A stretch of 44,103 nt of DNA from UBA6382 sp963617965 (GTDB lineage: Bacteria; Bacteroidota; Bacteroidia; Bacteroidales; Bacteroidaceae). Positions 27,308 to 34,886 of this stretch are shown here, piece by piece. A model generated the notes under the pieces. The model did no database searches. It was given only the letters and a program-made list of their open reading frames with translations, and had not been told where the DNA came from. A program made the position numbers and the translations under genes. The stretch lies in NCBI GenBank assembly GCA_963617965.1, contig CAVEQO010000018.1, positions 1 through 44,103 on the forward strand, given 5' to 3'. The first letter of the stretch is position 1; the number at the start of each line of letters is the position of its first letter.

Positions 27308-27350
27308 GGCTGCAACAAAGTCTTCTATCCAAAGCCTTTTAACTCGGCGG

Positions 27351-27358
27351 CAAAGGTA
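27351..27358 (-). promoter_or_regulatory. Promoter -7 box for the tryptophanase-family gene
   Basis: TACCTTTG on the minus strand. It implies a leader of about 135 bases, long for this genome. Confidence 0.55.
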
Positions 27359-27585
27359 ACACGTATATTCTTATTAACAAAATTTAAAGCCACAAAAAGT
27401 TGCTTTCAGACTAAAGACACAGCTTTTTGCCATGCGGAAACCTCATGAAAAGCATGGCTTTCCCTGACTCTCCCATGAAAGATGTTTGCATACCGCTTCG
27501 GCATACTCGCACTTGGTCTCCGGCTCTGCTTTTTGACCTGAGTGCTTTTTTCCGGAAAATTTTCCATTATTTGAAAAAAAACACA

Positions 27586-27593
27586 TACATTTG
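27586..27593 (+). promoter_or_regulatory. Promoter -7 box for the small dockerin protein
   Basis: TACATTTG fits TAnnTTTG and lies about 45 bases before the ATG. A TTTG at 27570-27573 is upstream at short spacing. Confidence 0.55.
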
Positions 27594-27638
27594 CAACCGA
27601 TACAAAGTGTACACGGATATACACCAAAAAACATTGAT

Positions 27639-28226
27639 ATGAAAAAAATTCTCTTTTCCCTCTGCCTTTTTGCGGCAGCGTCAATCGGGCAGACCTATGC
27701 GGCTGGCAGCCTTGTGGCCGTTTCACAGCAAACCGGCGCAAACGATGATGTCCTTGGCAAAGACCTTAAGGGCAACAAGCGCTTCACCGTGCAGGTAAGC
27801 ACCGGCGAAGGCGGACAGATTGAAATCATGGGTACCGGAGCCGTTTCCAAGAACTCCACAGCCAGTGCCACCATCAACACCGGTGAGGACGTAACGCTTG
27901 TCATCACCACAGATGACGGCTATGAGCTCAAGACCCTCTATGTAGACGGGACAAACGTAGTGGAAAACGTCGGGGAAGGCGGCACATACACCATCACAGC
28001 CATCTCGAAGAACATGTCCGTTTCCGCAACATTCGAAAAGAAAGCAGTGAGCGGTGACGTTGACGGCAACGATGAGGTGAACGCAGCCGATGTGGTGGCT
28101 ATCTACAACTACATCCTTGGCGGAACGGAATCCGGGTTCTCTCTTGAAAATGCCGACGTTGACGGCAACGGCGAGGTGAACGCAGCCGATGCGGTAGCTG
28201 TCTACAACATCATCGTAGGCGCATAG
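27639..28226 (+). CDS. Small secreted dockerin protein with InlB-like repeat domain
   Basis: 195 residues from ATG 27639, where a signal peptide starts (MKKILFSLCLFAAASIGQTYA). The middle (about residues 45-130) looks like a divergent InlB-type B-repeat (VTLVITTDDGYELKTLYVDG; ISKNMSVSATFE). The C-terminus is a type I dockerin of two calcium loops: GDVDGNDEVNAADVVAIYNY and ADVDGNGEVNAADAVAVYNI. There is no catalytic domain. It could be an adaptor or surface component that binds a cohesin; the only cohesin-like module in the window is at the end of the GH31 enzyme. It is a monocistronic unit with its own promoter and a strong terminator. Confidence 0.88.
   Translation: MKKILFSLCLFAAASIGQTYAAGSLVAVSQQTGANDDVLGKDLKGNKRFTVQVSTGEGGQIEIMGTGAVSKNSTASATINTGEDVTLVITTDDGYELKTLYVDGTNVVENVGEGGTYTITAISKNMSVSATFEKKAVSGDVDGNDEVNAADVVAIYNYILGGTESGFSLENADVDGNGEVNAADAVAVYNIIVGA
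28056..28217 (+). repeat. Duplicated dockerin calcium-binding repeat
   Basis: Two near-identical units begin at 28056 and 28155, a period of 99 bases. Both start GACGTTGACGGCAACG and share GAGGTGAACGCAGCCGATG. The high DNA identity suggests a recent internal duplication or gene conversion. Confidence 0.8.
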
Positions 28227-28251
28227 TTAAATACAATTTCTCTTACAGGAG

Positions 28252-28291
28252 ATTGGGAGTCGGGGGCTTGCAACTCGACTCCCAATTTTTT
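28252..28291 (+). terminator. Rho-independent terminator of the small dockerin gene
   Basis: ATTGGGAGTCG (28252-28262) and CGACTCCCAAT (28276-28286) form a perfect 11-bp stem followed by TTTTTT. Confidence 0.92.
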
Positions 28292-28328
28292 GGTGCGCAC
28301 AAACATCACGCAATCAAATTATTTTTGC

Positions 28329-28336
28329 TATTTTTG
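28329..28336 (+). promoter_or_regulatory. Promoter -7 box for lnb
   Basis: TATTTTTG fits TAnnTTTG, 18 bases upstream of the ATG, so the leader is very short. Confidence 0.55.
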
Positions 28337-28353
28337 CACACCGTTAAGCATAT

Positions 28354-29778
28354 ATGAATACTGTTCCCGTGCGAAGATTCAGACTCGTGACAAAGTCCGT
28401 ACTGCTTGTGGTGTTTTTGGCACTCGTGTCAGCGACGGATACAGCCTGTGCCCAGTCCCCTGCTGCAGACAGCGAATGGCAGCACATCAAGGACTACACC
28501 GATGCCGGTTCAAGGCTCAGTGCCAAGCAACGGCAACTCAAGGAGAGACTGGACAAAAAGGTTTCGGCGGAACTCATCGAACAGGCGGGGAATTCCCGGG
28601 AAACGCTTGCTGCAGACAGCATGTCGGCAAAGCAGGACGGAGTCCCGCAGTTGCGGATAAGCCTGTTGACTTGCGGACCGGGCAACGAGGTGTACGAATA
28701 CTACGGGCACTCTGCCATAAGGGTAATGCGGACTGACAGCACGGGGCTTGACGTCACCTTCAACTATGGGGTCTTTGATTTCAGCACCAGCAATTTCGCA
28801 CTGAAATTCGCCATGGGAAAGACTTACTATATGTGCGCAGAACTGCCCACCGGGAACTTTATGGACAGCTACCGCCGCAGCGGAAGGTACGTTGACGAAC
28901 AAGTGCTGAATCTCACTCAGACCGAATGCCGGCGGATATACCGGGCCCTGCTTGACAACGCCAAGCCCGAAAACCGCACTTATCTTTACAATTTCCTGTA
29001 CGACAACTGCGCTACACGCATAAGGGACTTGATAGAACGGAACATTGACGGGAAACTGCAATACCCGGACAGACCGACAGAACGCAGTTTCAGGGATGCC
29101 ATACACTTTTTCTGCCGCAATGCGAAATGGGCGGCTTTTGGGCAAGACCTGCTGCTCGGCAGCAAGGCCGATTTGCCCGCCACGGGGCGTGACCTGCAGT
29201 TTGCGCCGCTTGTTCTCGCACAAGACCTTGACCGGACGATAATACTTGGCGGTGGGTTCTCGGTACACAATTTCGTATTGGAAAAACACAGGCTGATAGA
29301 TCCGAAACCGGTCGGAGACACCGCCGGCTCTCCCCTGTCCCCCTCAGTACTTGCCGCTCTGATGCTGGCCACAGCCGTGGCTCTCGGAATTTGGGAGATA
29401 CGCCACAGACGCATTTTCTGGATTGCCGACACTGTCCTGTTGCTTGTCCAGGGGCTTGCCGGAACTGTGGTCACGTTTGTCTTCCTGTTCTCGGTTCACC
29501 CCACCGTAGATTCCAACTGGCTTGTATGGATTCTCAATCCGCTGCCGCTCGTGGGAATCTATTGGCAGATTGCGGGTGCACGCAGACACGACTACAGACA
29601 ATACCACATCGTAGCCGCTCCCGTGCTTGCTCTGTTTCTGCTCTTTTCGCATACTGTTCCGCAACAATTCAATTCAGCGACGATGCTTTTGGCATTGCTC
29701 ATGCTTATACGCAGCACAACAAGCATTATCGTGTGGCAGAAATACCGCAAGACGGCTAAAACCAAACAGAAACCCTGA
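28354..29778 (+). CDS. lnb: Lipoprotein N-acyltransferase Lnb family protein (DUF4105)
   Basis: 474 residues from ATG 28354. An N-terminal signal/anchor (VLLVVFLALVSAT) leads into a periplasmic DUF4105 domain (about 98-300), then about five transmembrane helices (about 328 to 460). The domain has a papain/NlpC-like pair: H119 in YYGHSAIR and C219 in YDNCATR. From memory, DUF4105 proteins were shown in Bacteroides to be the lipoprotein N-acyltransferase Lnb, which adds the third acyl chain in place of Lnt. The assignment here rests on this domain plus the 5-TM tail. The next gene starts two bases after the stop, so they are co-translated or nearly so, and secA follows. Confidence 0.88.
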   Translation: MNTVPVRRFRLVTKSVLLVVFLALVSATDTACAQSPAADSEWQHIKDYTDAGSRLSAKQRQLKERLDKKVSAELIEQAGNSRETLAADSMSAKQDGVPQLRISLLTCGPGNEVYEYYGHSAIRVMRTDSTGLDVTFNYGVFDFSTSNFALKFAMGKTYYMCAELPTGNFMDSYRRSGRYVDEQVLNLTQTECRRIYRALLDNAKPENRTYLYNFLYDNCATRIRDLIERNIDGKLQYPDRPTERSFRDAIHFFCRNAKWAAFGQDLLLGSKADLPATGRDLQFAPLVLAQDLDRTIILGGGFSVHNFVLEKHRLIDPKPVGDTAGSPLSPSVLAALMLATAVALGIWEIRHRRIFWIADTVLLLVQGLAGTVVTFVFLFSVHPTVDSNWLVWILNPLPLVGIYWQIAGARRHDYRQYHIVAAPVLALFLLFSHTVPQQFNSATMLLALLMLIRSTTSIIVWQKYRKTAKTKQKP

Positions 29779-29780
29779 CA

Positions 29781-31403
29781 ATGCAACAGCACCGTAAAGA
29801 CAAGCACGCTTCACCCGTGGAGAAATTTCAGGAACTGCTGAAATTCGCGCCCTTTCTTGCCGTCACCCTGCTTGCCAGCATTGAGGCACAGGCCGACAGG
29901 CAAATCCCGCGCATGGTCGTGAATATAGCCGTTGACGGACTGCGTAGCGACTTGCTTGACGCTTTCATGCCCCTGTATGGTGACAACGGCTTCAGACGGC
30001 TGTTCAACGAAGGCAGGGTCTACAGCTACGCCCAATACCCTAACGCCAATCTCAACAGGGCTTCTTCCATTGCCACCCTTGCCACCGGCGCTGTGCCTTA
30101 CGACAATGGCATAATAGACCGTCTGTGGTTCAACCGCAATACCCTGCGCCCGGAATATTGCGTTGCCGATGACACCGTGAGCGGACTGGAAACGGCAGAA
30201 AAACTGTCACCGCGCAATCTCGGCGTGTCCACCATCGGCGACGAGCTGAAAGTGGCCACCGAGGGCAAGGCTGCCGTCTACTCTTTCGCCCCGTTCAGCG
30301 ATGCCGCCATTCTAAGTGCCGGTCACGCTGCTGACGGGGCTTTCTGGATCGACCCCCAAAGCGGGAAATGGGCAGGCACCACCTACTATTCTGCCCAACT
30401 GCCGGCATGGGTAGCCATGGCAAACCGCAATGATTTGAGCTCGTCCTTGCCGACCGTTGTCTGGACACCCTGTTCTGAACTGAGCGGCAATTTCTGCTAT
30501 TTTCTGTCAGGCGGAGTGAAAGAGCCGTTCAGCCACAAGTTCAAGGGCGACCGTGCCTACAGCGCATTCATCACCAGCGCGCTGGTCAACGAACACGTAA
30601 GTTCATTGGCCAAACAGTGTATCAAATACACCACAGTGGGGCTGGACGACATTCCGGACTATCTCGCCATCACGTTCTATACGGGAGGGTACGACAACAG
30701 ACCTCTCACCGAGTGTGCCATGGAAGTTCAGGATGCCTATGTGCGCCTTGACCGTGTGATTGCCGACCTTATTGCCGAAACCGACGAGAAAATCGGCAAG
30801 GGGAGGACTCTCTTCGTCGTCACCTCTACAGGCACTACCGACGAAGAAAACAGCGACCTCTCCAGATACCGTGTTCCGTCAGGCAATTTCTACATTAACC
30901 GCACCGCCAACCTGCTCAACATGATGCTCATGGCGGTCTACGGGCAAGGCAATTACGTGGAAGCCACCTACGACAACCAGATATATCTCAACCACAAACT
31001 CATAACTGACAAGCAGCTCAACTTCACGGAGGTGCTTGACCGCTGCCAAGAACTGCTGCTGCAGTCACGAGGGGTAAAAGACGCATATTCCTCACAGCGT
31101 TTGCTGCTCGGGGCATGGACTCCCGGTATCAACAAAATACGCAACAGCTACAATCCGCGGCTGTCCGGCGACATTCTCATACAAGTCGCACCGGGATGGC
31201 GGCTTGTCAACGAGACACAGCATCAAGACCGGTTGGTGCGCGAATCATACCTCAATTTCCCTGTATTTTTCTTCGGCAACAACGTCAAGAGCCAAAAGAT
31301 AGAAACTCCTGTCACTACAGACTGTATCGCCGCCACTCTGGCATCAGTCATGAGAATACGCTCTCCAAACGCCTGCCACTCGGCCGCCTTGAACATCCAT
31401 TAA
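29781..31403 (+). CDS. PafA-like alkaline phosphatase superfamily protein lacking catalytic residues
   Basis: 540 residues from ATG 29781, two bases after lnb. A hydrophobic N-terminal segment (FLAVTLLASIEAQA) directs export. The fold matches PafA closely: VVNIAVDGLRSDLL, GFRRLFNEG, TGAVPYDNGI, SPRNLG, AILSAGHAADGAFWIDPQSG, MEVQDAYVRLDR. The catalytic sites do not: only D52 of the metal ligands remains. The nucleophile Thr region is NLNRASSIATLATG; the DYxGH ligand motif is TGGYDN (301-306); the ADHG motif is STGT (349-352); the late His is replaced (SYLNFP). It is probably a pseudoenzyme with a binding or structural role at the envelope, near Lnb and SecA. Confidence 0.87.
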   Translation: MQQHRKDKHASPVEKFQELLKFAPFLAVTLLASIEAQADRQIPRMVVNIAVDGLRSDLLDAFMPLYGDNGFRRLFNEGRVYSYAQYPNANLNRASSIATLATGAVPYDNGIIDRLWFNRNTLRPEYCVADDTVSGLETAEKLSPRNLGVSTIGDELKVATEGKAAVYSFAPFSDAAILSAGHAADGAFWIDPQSGKWAGTTYYSAQLPAWVAMANRNDLSSSLPTVVWTPCSELSGNFCYFLSGGVKEPFSHKFKGDRAYSAFITSALVNEHVSSLAKQCIKYTTVGLDDIPDYLAITFYTGGYDNRPLTECAMEVQDAYVRLDRVIADLIAETDEKIGKGRTLFVVTSTGTTDEENSDLSRYRVPSGNFYINRTANLLNMMLMAVYGQGNYVEATYDNQIYLNHKLITDKQLNFTEVLDRCQELLLQSRGVKDAYSSQRLLLGAWTPGINKIRNSYNPRLSGDILIQVAPGWRLVNETQHQDRLVRESYLNFPVFFFGNNVKSQKIETPVTTDCIAATLASVMRIRSPNACHSAALNIH

Positions 31404-31486
31404 GGCAACACTCTCTCTGCAATAATATATATGCCGCCATACAGCGCGGCGCATCACCCATAACCATTGAAATAACACATAGACTA

Positions 31487-34400
31487 ATGAACGTAATCAA
31501 TATTCTCTCCAAAATCTTCGGCAACAAGGCAACACGCGACATGCACGAAATCCAGCCGTATGTAGAGCTTATCAAAGCTGCCTATGAAGACATCGACAAA
31601 CTTGACAACGACAGCCTTAGGGCCAAGACCAAGGAGATACAACATCAGGTGCAGCACTGTGCCGATGACATGAAGGAGGAAATCCGGACTGTCAAGGAAA
31701 AAATCGAGACTCTCCCCATAGAAGAGCGCGAAGACCTCTTCAACAAGGTCGACAAACTGGAAAAAGACATTCTTGACCGCATGGAGGAGGAACTCAACAA
31801 GGTCATGCCCGAAGCTCTGGCCATAATGAAGAGTACCGCCCGACGCTTTGCCGAGGGCAAAGACGTGGTCGTAACCGCCACCGACTTTGACCGCGAATTG
31901 GCCGCCATACACGATTTCGTGGACATTGACGGCGACAAGGCCCTGTACCACAACCACTGGACAGCGGGCGGCAACGACACCGTCTGGAATATGGTACACT
32001 ACGATGTGCAGCTTTTCGGAGGCGTGGTTCTCCATCAGGGCAAGATTGCCGAGATGGCCACGGGAGAGGGCAAAACCCTCGTAGCCACACTGCCCGTGTT
32101 CCTCAACGCCCTCACAGGCAACGGTGTCCACGTGGTCACTGTCAACGACTATCTGGCCAAGCGCGACTCCGAATGGATGGGGCCGCTTTACATGTTCAAC
32201 GGACTCAGCGTGGACTGCATCGACAAGCACCGCCCCAACTCCGAAGCGCGCCGGAAAGCCTACCAGGCCGACATTACCTTCGGCACCAACAACGAGTTTG
32301 GCTTTGACTACTTGCGCGACAACATGGCCGTATCGCCGGAAGACCTCGTGCAACGCAAGCACAACTACGCCATTGTCGATGAGGTGGACTCCGTGCTTAT
32401 CGACGACGCACGTACTCCGCTCATCATCTCCGGTCCCGTGCCGCAGGGCGACAACCAGATGTTTGACGAATACCAGCCCCTCATACAAAGCCTCTACGAG
32501 GTGCAGCGCAAATACGCCAACCAGCTGTTGAGCGAGGCAAAGACTCTGATAGATTCCGATGACAAGAAAAAGAAGGAAGAAGGTTTCCTGCAGCTGTTCC
32601 GCGCCCACAAGGCCCTGCCCAAAAACAAGGCCCTGATAAAGTTTCTCTCGGAACCGGGCATCAAGACCGGTATGCTCAGGACGGAAGAAATCTATATGGA
32701 GAACAACAATCGCCGTATGCCCGAAGCCGTGGAGCCTCTGTATTTTGTTGTCGACGAAAAGCAGAAGAGCGTGGAACTTACCGACAAGGGCAACGACTGG
32801 CTGGCCAACGCCGTCAAAAACAGTTCTCTCTTTGTGTTGCCCGACATCGCAAGCCTGATGTCGCAACTCGAGGGCGACGAGACTCTCAGCAACGAGGAAC
32901 GGCTTGCCAGAAAAAGCGAAATCATGACAGACTACTCCGTCAAGAGCGAACGCGTGCATACCATCCTGCAACTGCTCAAGGCCTACACCATGTTCAATCT
33001 CAACGAGGACTATGTGCTCATTGACGGCAAGGTCAAGATTGTGGACGAACAGACGGGACGTATCATGGAGGGACGCCGCTGGAGCGACGGACTGCACCAG
33101 GCCGTAGAAGCCAAGGAACACGTAAAGGTAGAGGCCGCCACACAAACTTTCGCCACCATAACCCTGCAGAACTATTTCCGCATGTACCACAAACTGGCGG
33201 GCATGACGGGTACCGCCATCACCGAAGCCGGTGAGTTCTGGAACATCTACAAGCTTGACGTGGTGGAAATACCGACCAACCGTCCTGTGGCGCGCAAAGA
33301 CCTCAACGACCGGGTATACAAGACCAAGAGGGAGAAATACAATGCTGTCATTGACGAAATAGTCAAGATGCGCGAGGCGGGACGCCCGGTGCTGGTCGGC
33401 ACTACCTCCGTCGAGATATCCGAACTGCTGAAGCGAATGCTTGACCTCCGCAAGATTCCCTGCCAGGTACTCAATGCGAAACTGCACCAGAAAGAGGCCG
33501 ACATCGTGGCGCAGGCCGGTCAGAGTTCCACTGTGACCATTGCCACCAACATGGCAGGGCGCGGTACCGACATCAAACTGTCTGACGAAGTGAAGGCAGC
33601 GGGCGGTCTTGCCATCATCGGTACGGAGAGGCATGAGAGCCGACGTGTGGACCGGCAGCTGCGCGGACGTTCGGGACGACAGGGAGATCCGGGATCTTCC
33701 GTGTTCTTCGTGTCGCTTGAAGACCAGTTGATGCGACTGTTTGCTGCCGAAAGGATTTCAAAGATCATGGACCGCCTTGGGCTCAAGGAGGGAGAAGTGA
33801 TCGAGTCACCGATAATCAACAAGTCTATCGAGCGGGCGCAGAAAAAGGTGGAGGGCAATCATTTCGGCGTCCGCAAGCACTTGCTTGAATACGATGACGT
33901 GATGAACAAGCAGCGCACCGTTATCTACGAGAAGCGGCGTCACGCCCTCATGGGCGAGCGGATTGGCATGGACATAAGCAATATGATATGGGATCGCTGC
34001 GTTGACATCATCGACAACAACGACTTCCAGCAATGCAAACAGCGTTTCTTTGAGCTTATGGCCATGGAGATTCCGTTCACCGAGGGTGAGTTCAACGGCG
34101 ACATCGACCGCAACGACCTGTACGAGAAAACCTTCCAGGCTGCCATGACAAACCTGAGGCTCCACACAGACCGCATGACGGAGGTGGCCTTGCCTGTAAT
34201 AAAACAGGTGTATGAGAACGAGGGGGAACGCTACACCCGTATCGCAGTGCCCATCACCGACGGAAAGAAGATCTACAACATAGCAGTGCCGCTCAAAGAA
34301 GCGGTGGAAACCGGGGCCAAATCCCTCGTCAAGCAGTTCGAAAAGTCAATCCTGTTGCAGATCATCGACGATGAATGGAAAGAAAACCTCCGCAACCTTG

Positions 34401-34786
34401 ATGACCTCAAACAGTCTGTGCAGAATGCCAGCTATGAACAGAAAGACCCTCTCGTTATCTTCAAGCTTGAGAGTGCGACTCTCTTCGACTCCATGATCAA
34501 CAAGATCTACAACCGCGTGGTAAGCATTCTGATGCGCAGCCAGATTCCTATGAACGCACCCGAAGACGTACATGAGGCCGCCCCCGAAGAGCCGCGCCGG
34601 CGACCGCAATACACGGAGAGCCGCAGCGATATGGTAGACCCGCACCAGCAGGCCGCAGCCCGTCAGGACACGCGCGCCCAGCAACCGCAGCAGCCTATCG
34701 TGCGCGAGAAACTGCCGGGGCGCAACGACCCGTGTCCTTGCGGCAGTGGCAAGAAGTTCAAGAACTGCCACGGCAAAGGTCTCTGA
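31487..34786 (+). CDS. secA: Preprotein translocase subunit SecA
   Basis: 1,099 residues, the long form seen in Bacteroidota, from ATG 31487; the open frame upstream overlaps the previous gene in another phase and is not used. SecA is the ATPase that drives SecYEG export. Motifs: MATGEGKTLVATLPVFLNAL (Walker A), DEVDSVLIDDARTPLIISGP (Walker B), VTIATNMAGRGTDIKL and QLRGRSGRQGDPGSS (second ATPase half). The C-terminus carries the SEC-C zinc motif DPCPCGSGKKFKNCHG for SecB/ribosome contact. It lies 83 bases after the PafA-like gene; a terminator follows. Confidence 0.98.
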   Translation: MNVINILSKIFGNKATRDMHEIQPYVELIKAAYEDIDKLDNDSLRAKTKEIQHQVQHCADDMKEEIRTVKEKIETLPIEEREDLFNKVDKLEKDILDRMEEELNKVMPEALAIMKSTARRFAEGKDVVVTATDFDRELAAIHDFVDIDGDKALYHNHWTAGGNDTVWNMVHYDVQLFGGVVLHQGKIAEMATGEGKTLVATLPVFLNALTGNGVHVVTVNDYLAKRDSEWMGPLYMFNGLSVDCIDKHRPNSEARRKAYQADITFGTNNEFGFDYLRDNMAVSPEDLVQRKHNYAIVDEVDSVLIDDARTPLIISGPVPQGDNQMFDEYQPLIQSLYEVQRKYANQLLSEAKTLIDSDDKKKKEEGFLQLFRAHKALPKNKALIKFLSEPGIKTGMLRTEEIYMENNNRRMPEAVEPLYFVVDEKQKSVELTDKGNDWLANAVKNSSLFVLPDIASLMSQLEGDETLSNEERLARKSEIMTDYSVKSERVHTILQLLKAYTMFNLNEDYVLIDGKVKIVDEQTGRIMEGRRWSDGLHQAVEAKEHVKVEAATQTFATITLQNYFRMYHKLAGMTGTAITEAGEFWNIYKLDVVEIPTNRPVARKDLNDRVYKTKREKYNAVIDEIVKMREAGRPVLVGTTSVEISELLKRMLDLRKIPCQVLNAKLHQKEADIVAQAGQSSTVTIATNMAGRGTDIKLSDEVKAAGGLAIIGTERHESRRVDRQLRGRSGRQGDPGSSVFFVSLEDQLMRLFAAERISKIMDRLGLKEGEVIESPIINKSIERAQKKVEGNHFGVRKHLLEYDDVMNKQRTVIYEKRRHALMGERIGMDISNMIWDRCVDIIDNNDFQQCKQRFFELMAMEIPFTEGEFNGDIDRNDLYEKTFQAAMTNLRLHTDRMTEVALPVIKQVYENEGERYTRIAVPITDGKKIYNIAVPLKEAVETGAKSLVKQFEKSILLQIIDDEWKENLRNLDDLKQSVQNASYEQKDPLVIFKLESATLFDSMINKIYNRVVSILMRSQIPMNAPEDVHEAAPEEPRRRPQYTESRSDMVDPHQQAAARQDTRAQQPQQPIVREKLPGRNDPCPCGSGKKFKNCHGKGL

Positions 34787-34802
34787 CACAACCATACTGT
34801 TA

Positions 34803-34838
34803 CAAAAGCCCCGTAGGGACATCCCGACAGGGCTTTTG
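34803..34838 (+). terminator. Terminator of secA
   Basis: CAAAAGCCC (34803-34811) and GGGCTTTTG (34830-34838) form a perfect 9-bp stem, the 3' arm ending in TTTTG. Confidence 0.8.
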
Positions 34839-34886
34839 TCATAGTTCCATATCCGTTGTATACGACCCGTCCCTAAATCCGGATCT

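Larger units (their letters stand above)
27210..27638. other. Intergenic region between divergent genes
   Basis: 429 bases between the tryptophanase-family gene (minus) and the small dockerin protein (plus). It contains a -7 box for each. The minus-strand leader is long (about 135 bases) and carries a 24-codon open frame at 27233-27307. I see no terminator or structured RNA beyond that. Confidence 0.5.

Noticed and set aside
31115..31486. N-terminal extension of secA by 124 codons
   Set aside because: It overlaps the PafA-like gene in another phase; SecA similarity starts at ATG 31487.
31484..33634. Minus-strand open frame of 716 codons opposite secA
   Set aside because: It lies wholly within well-conserved secA sequence; no family motif and no start region of its own.
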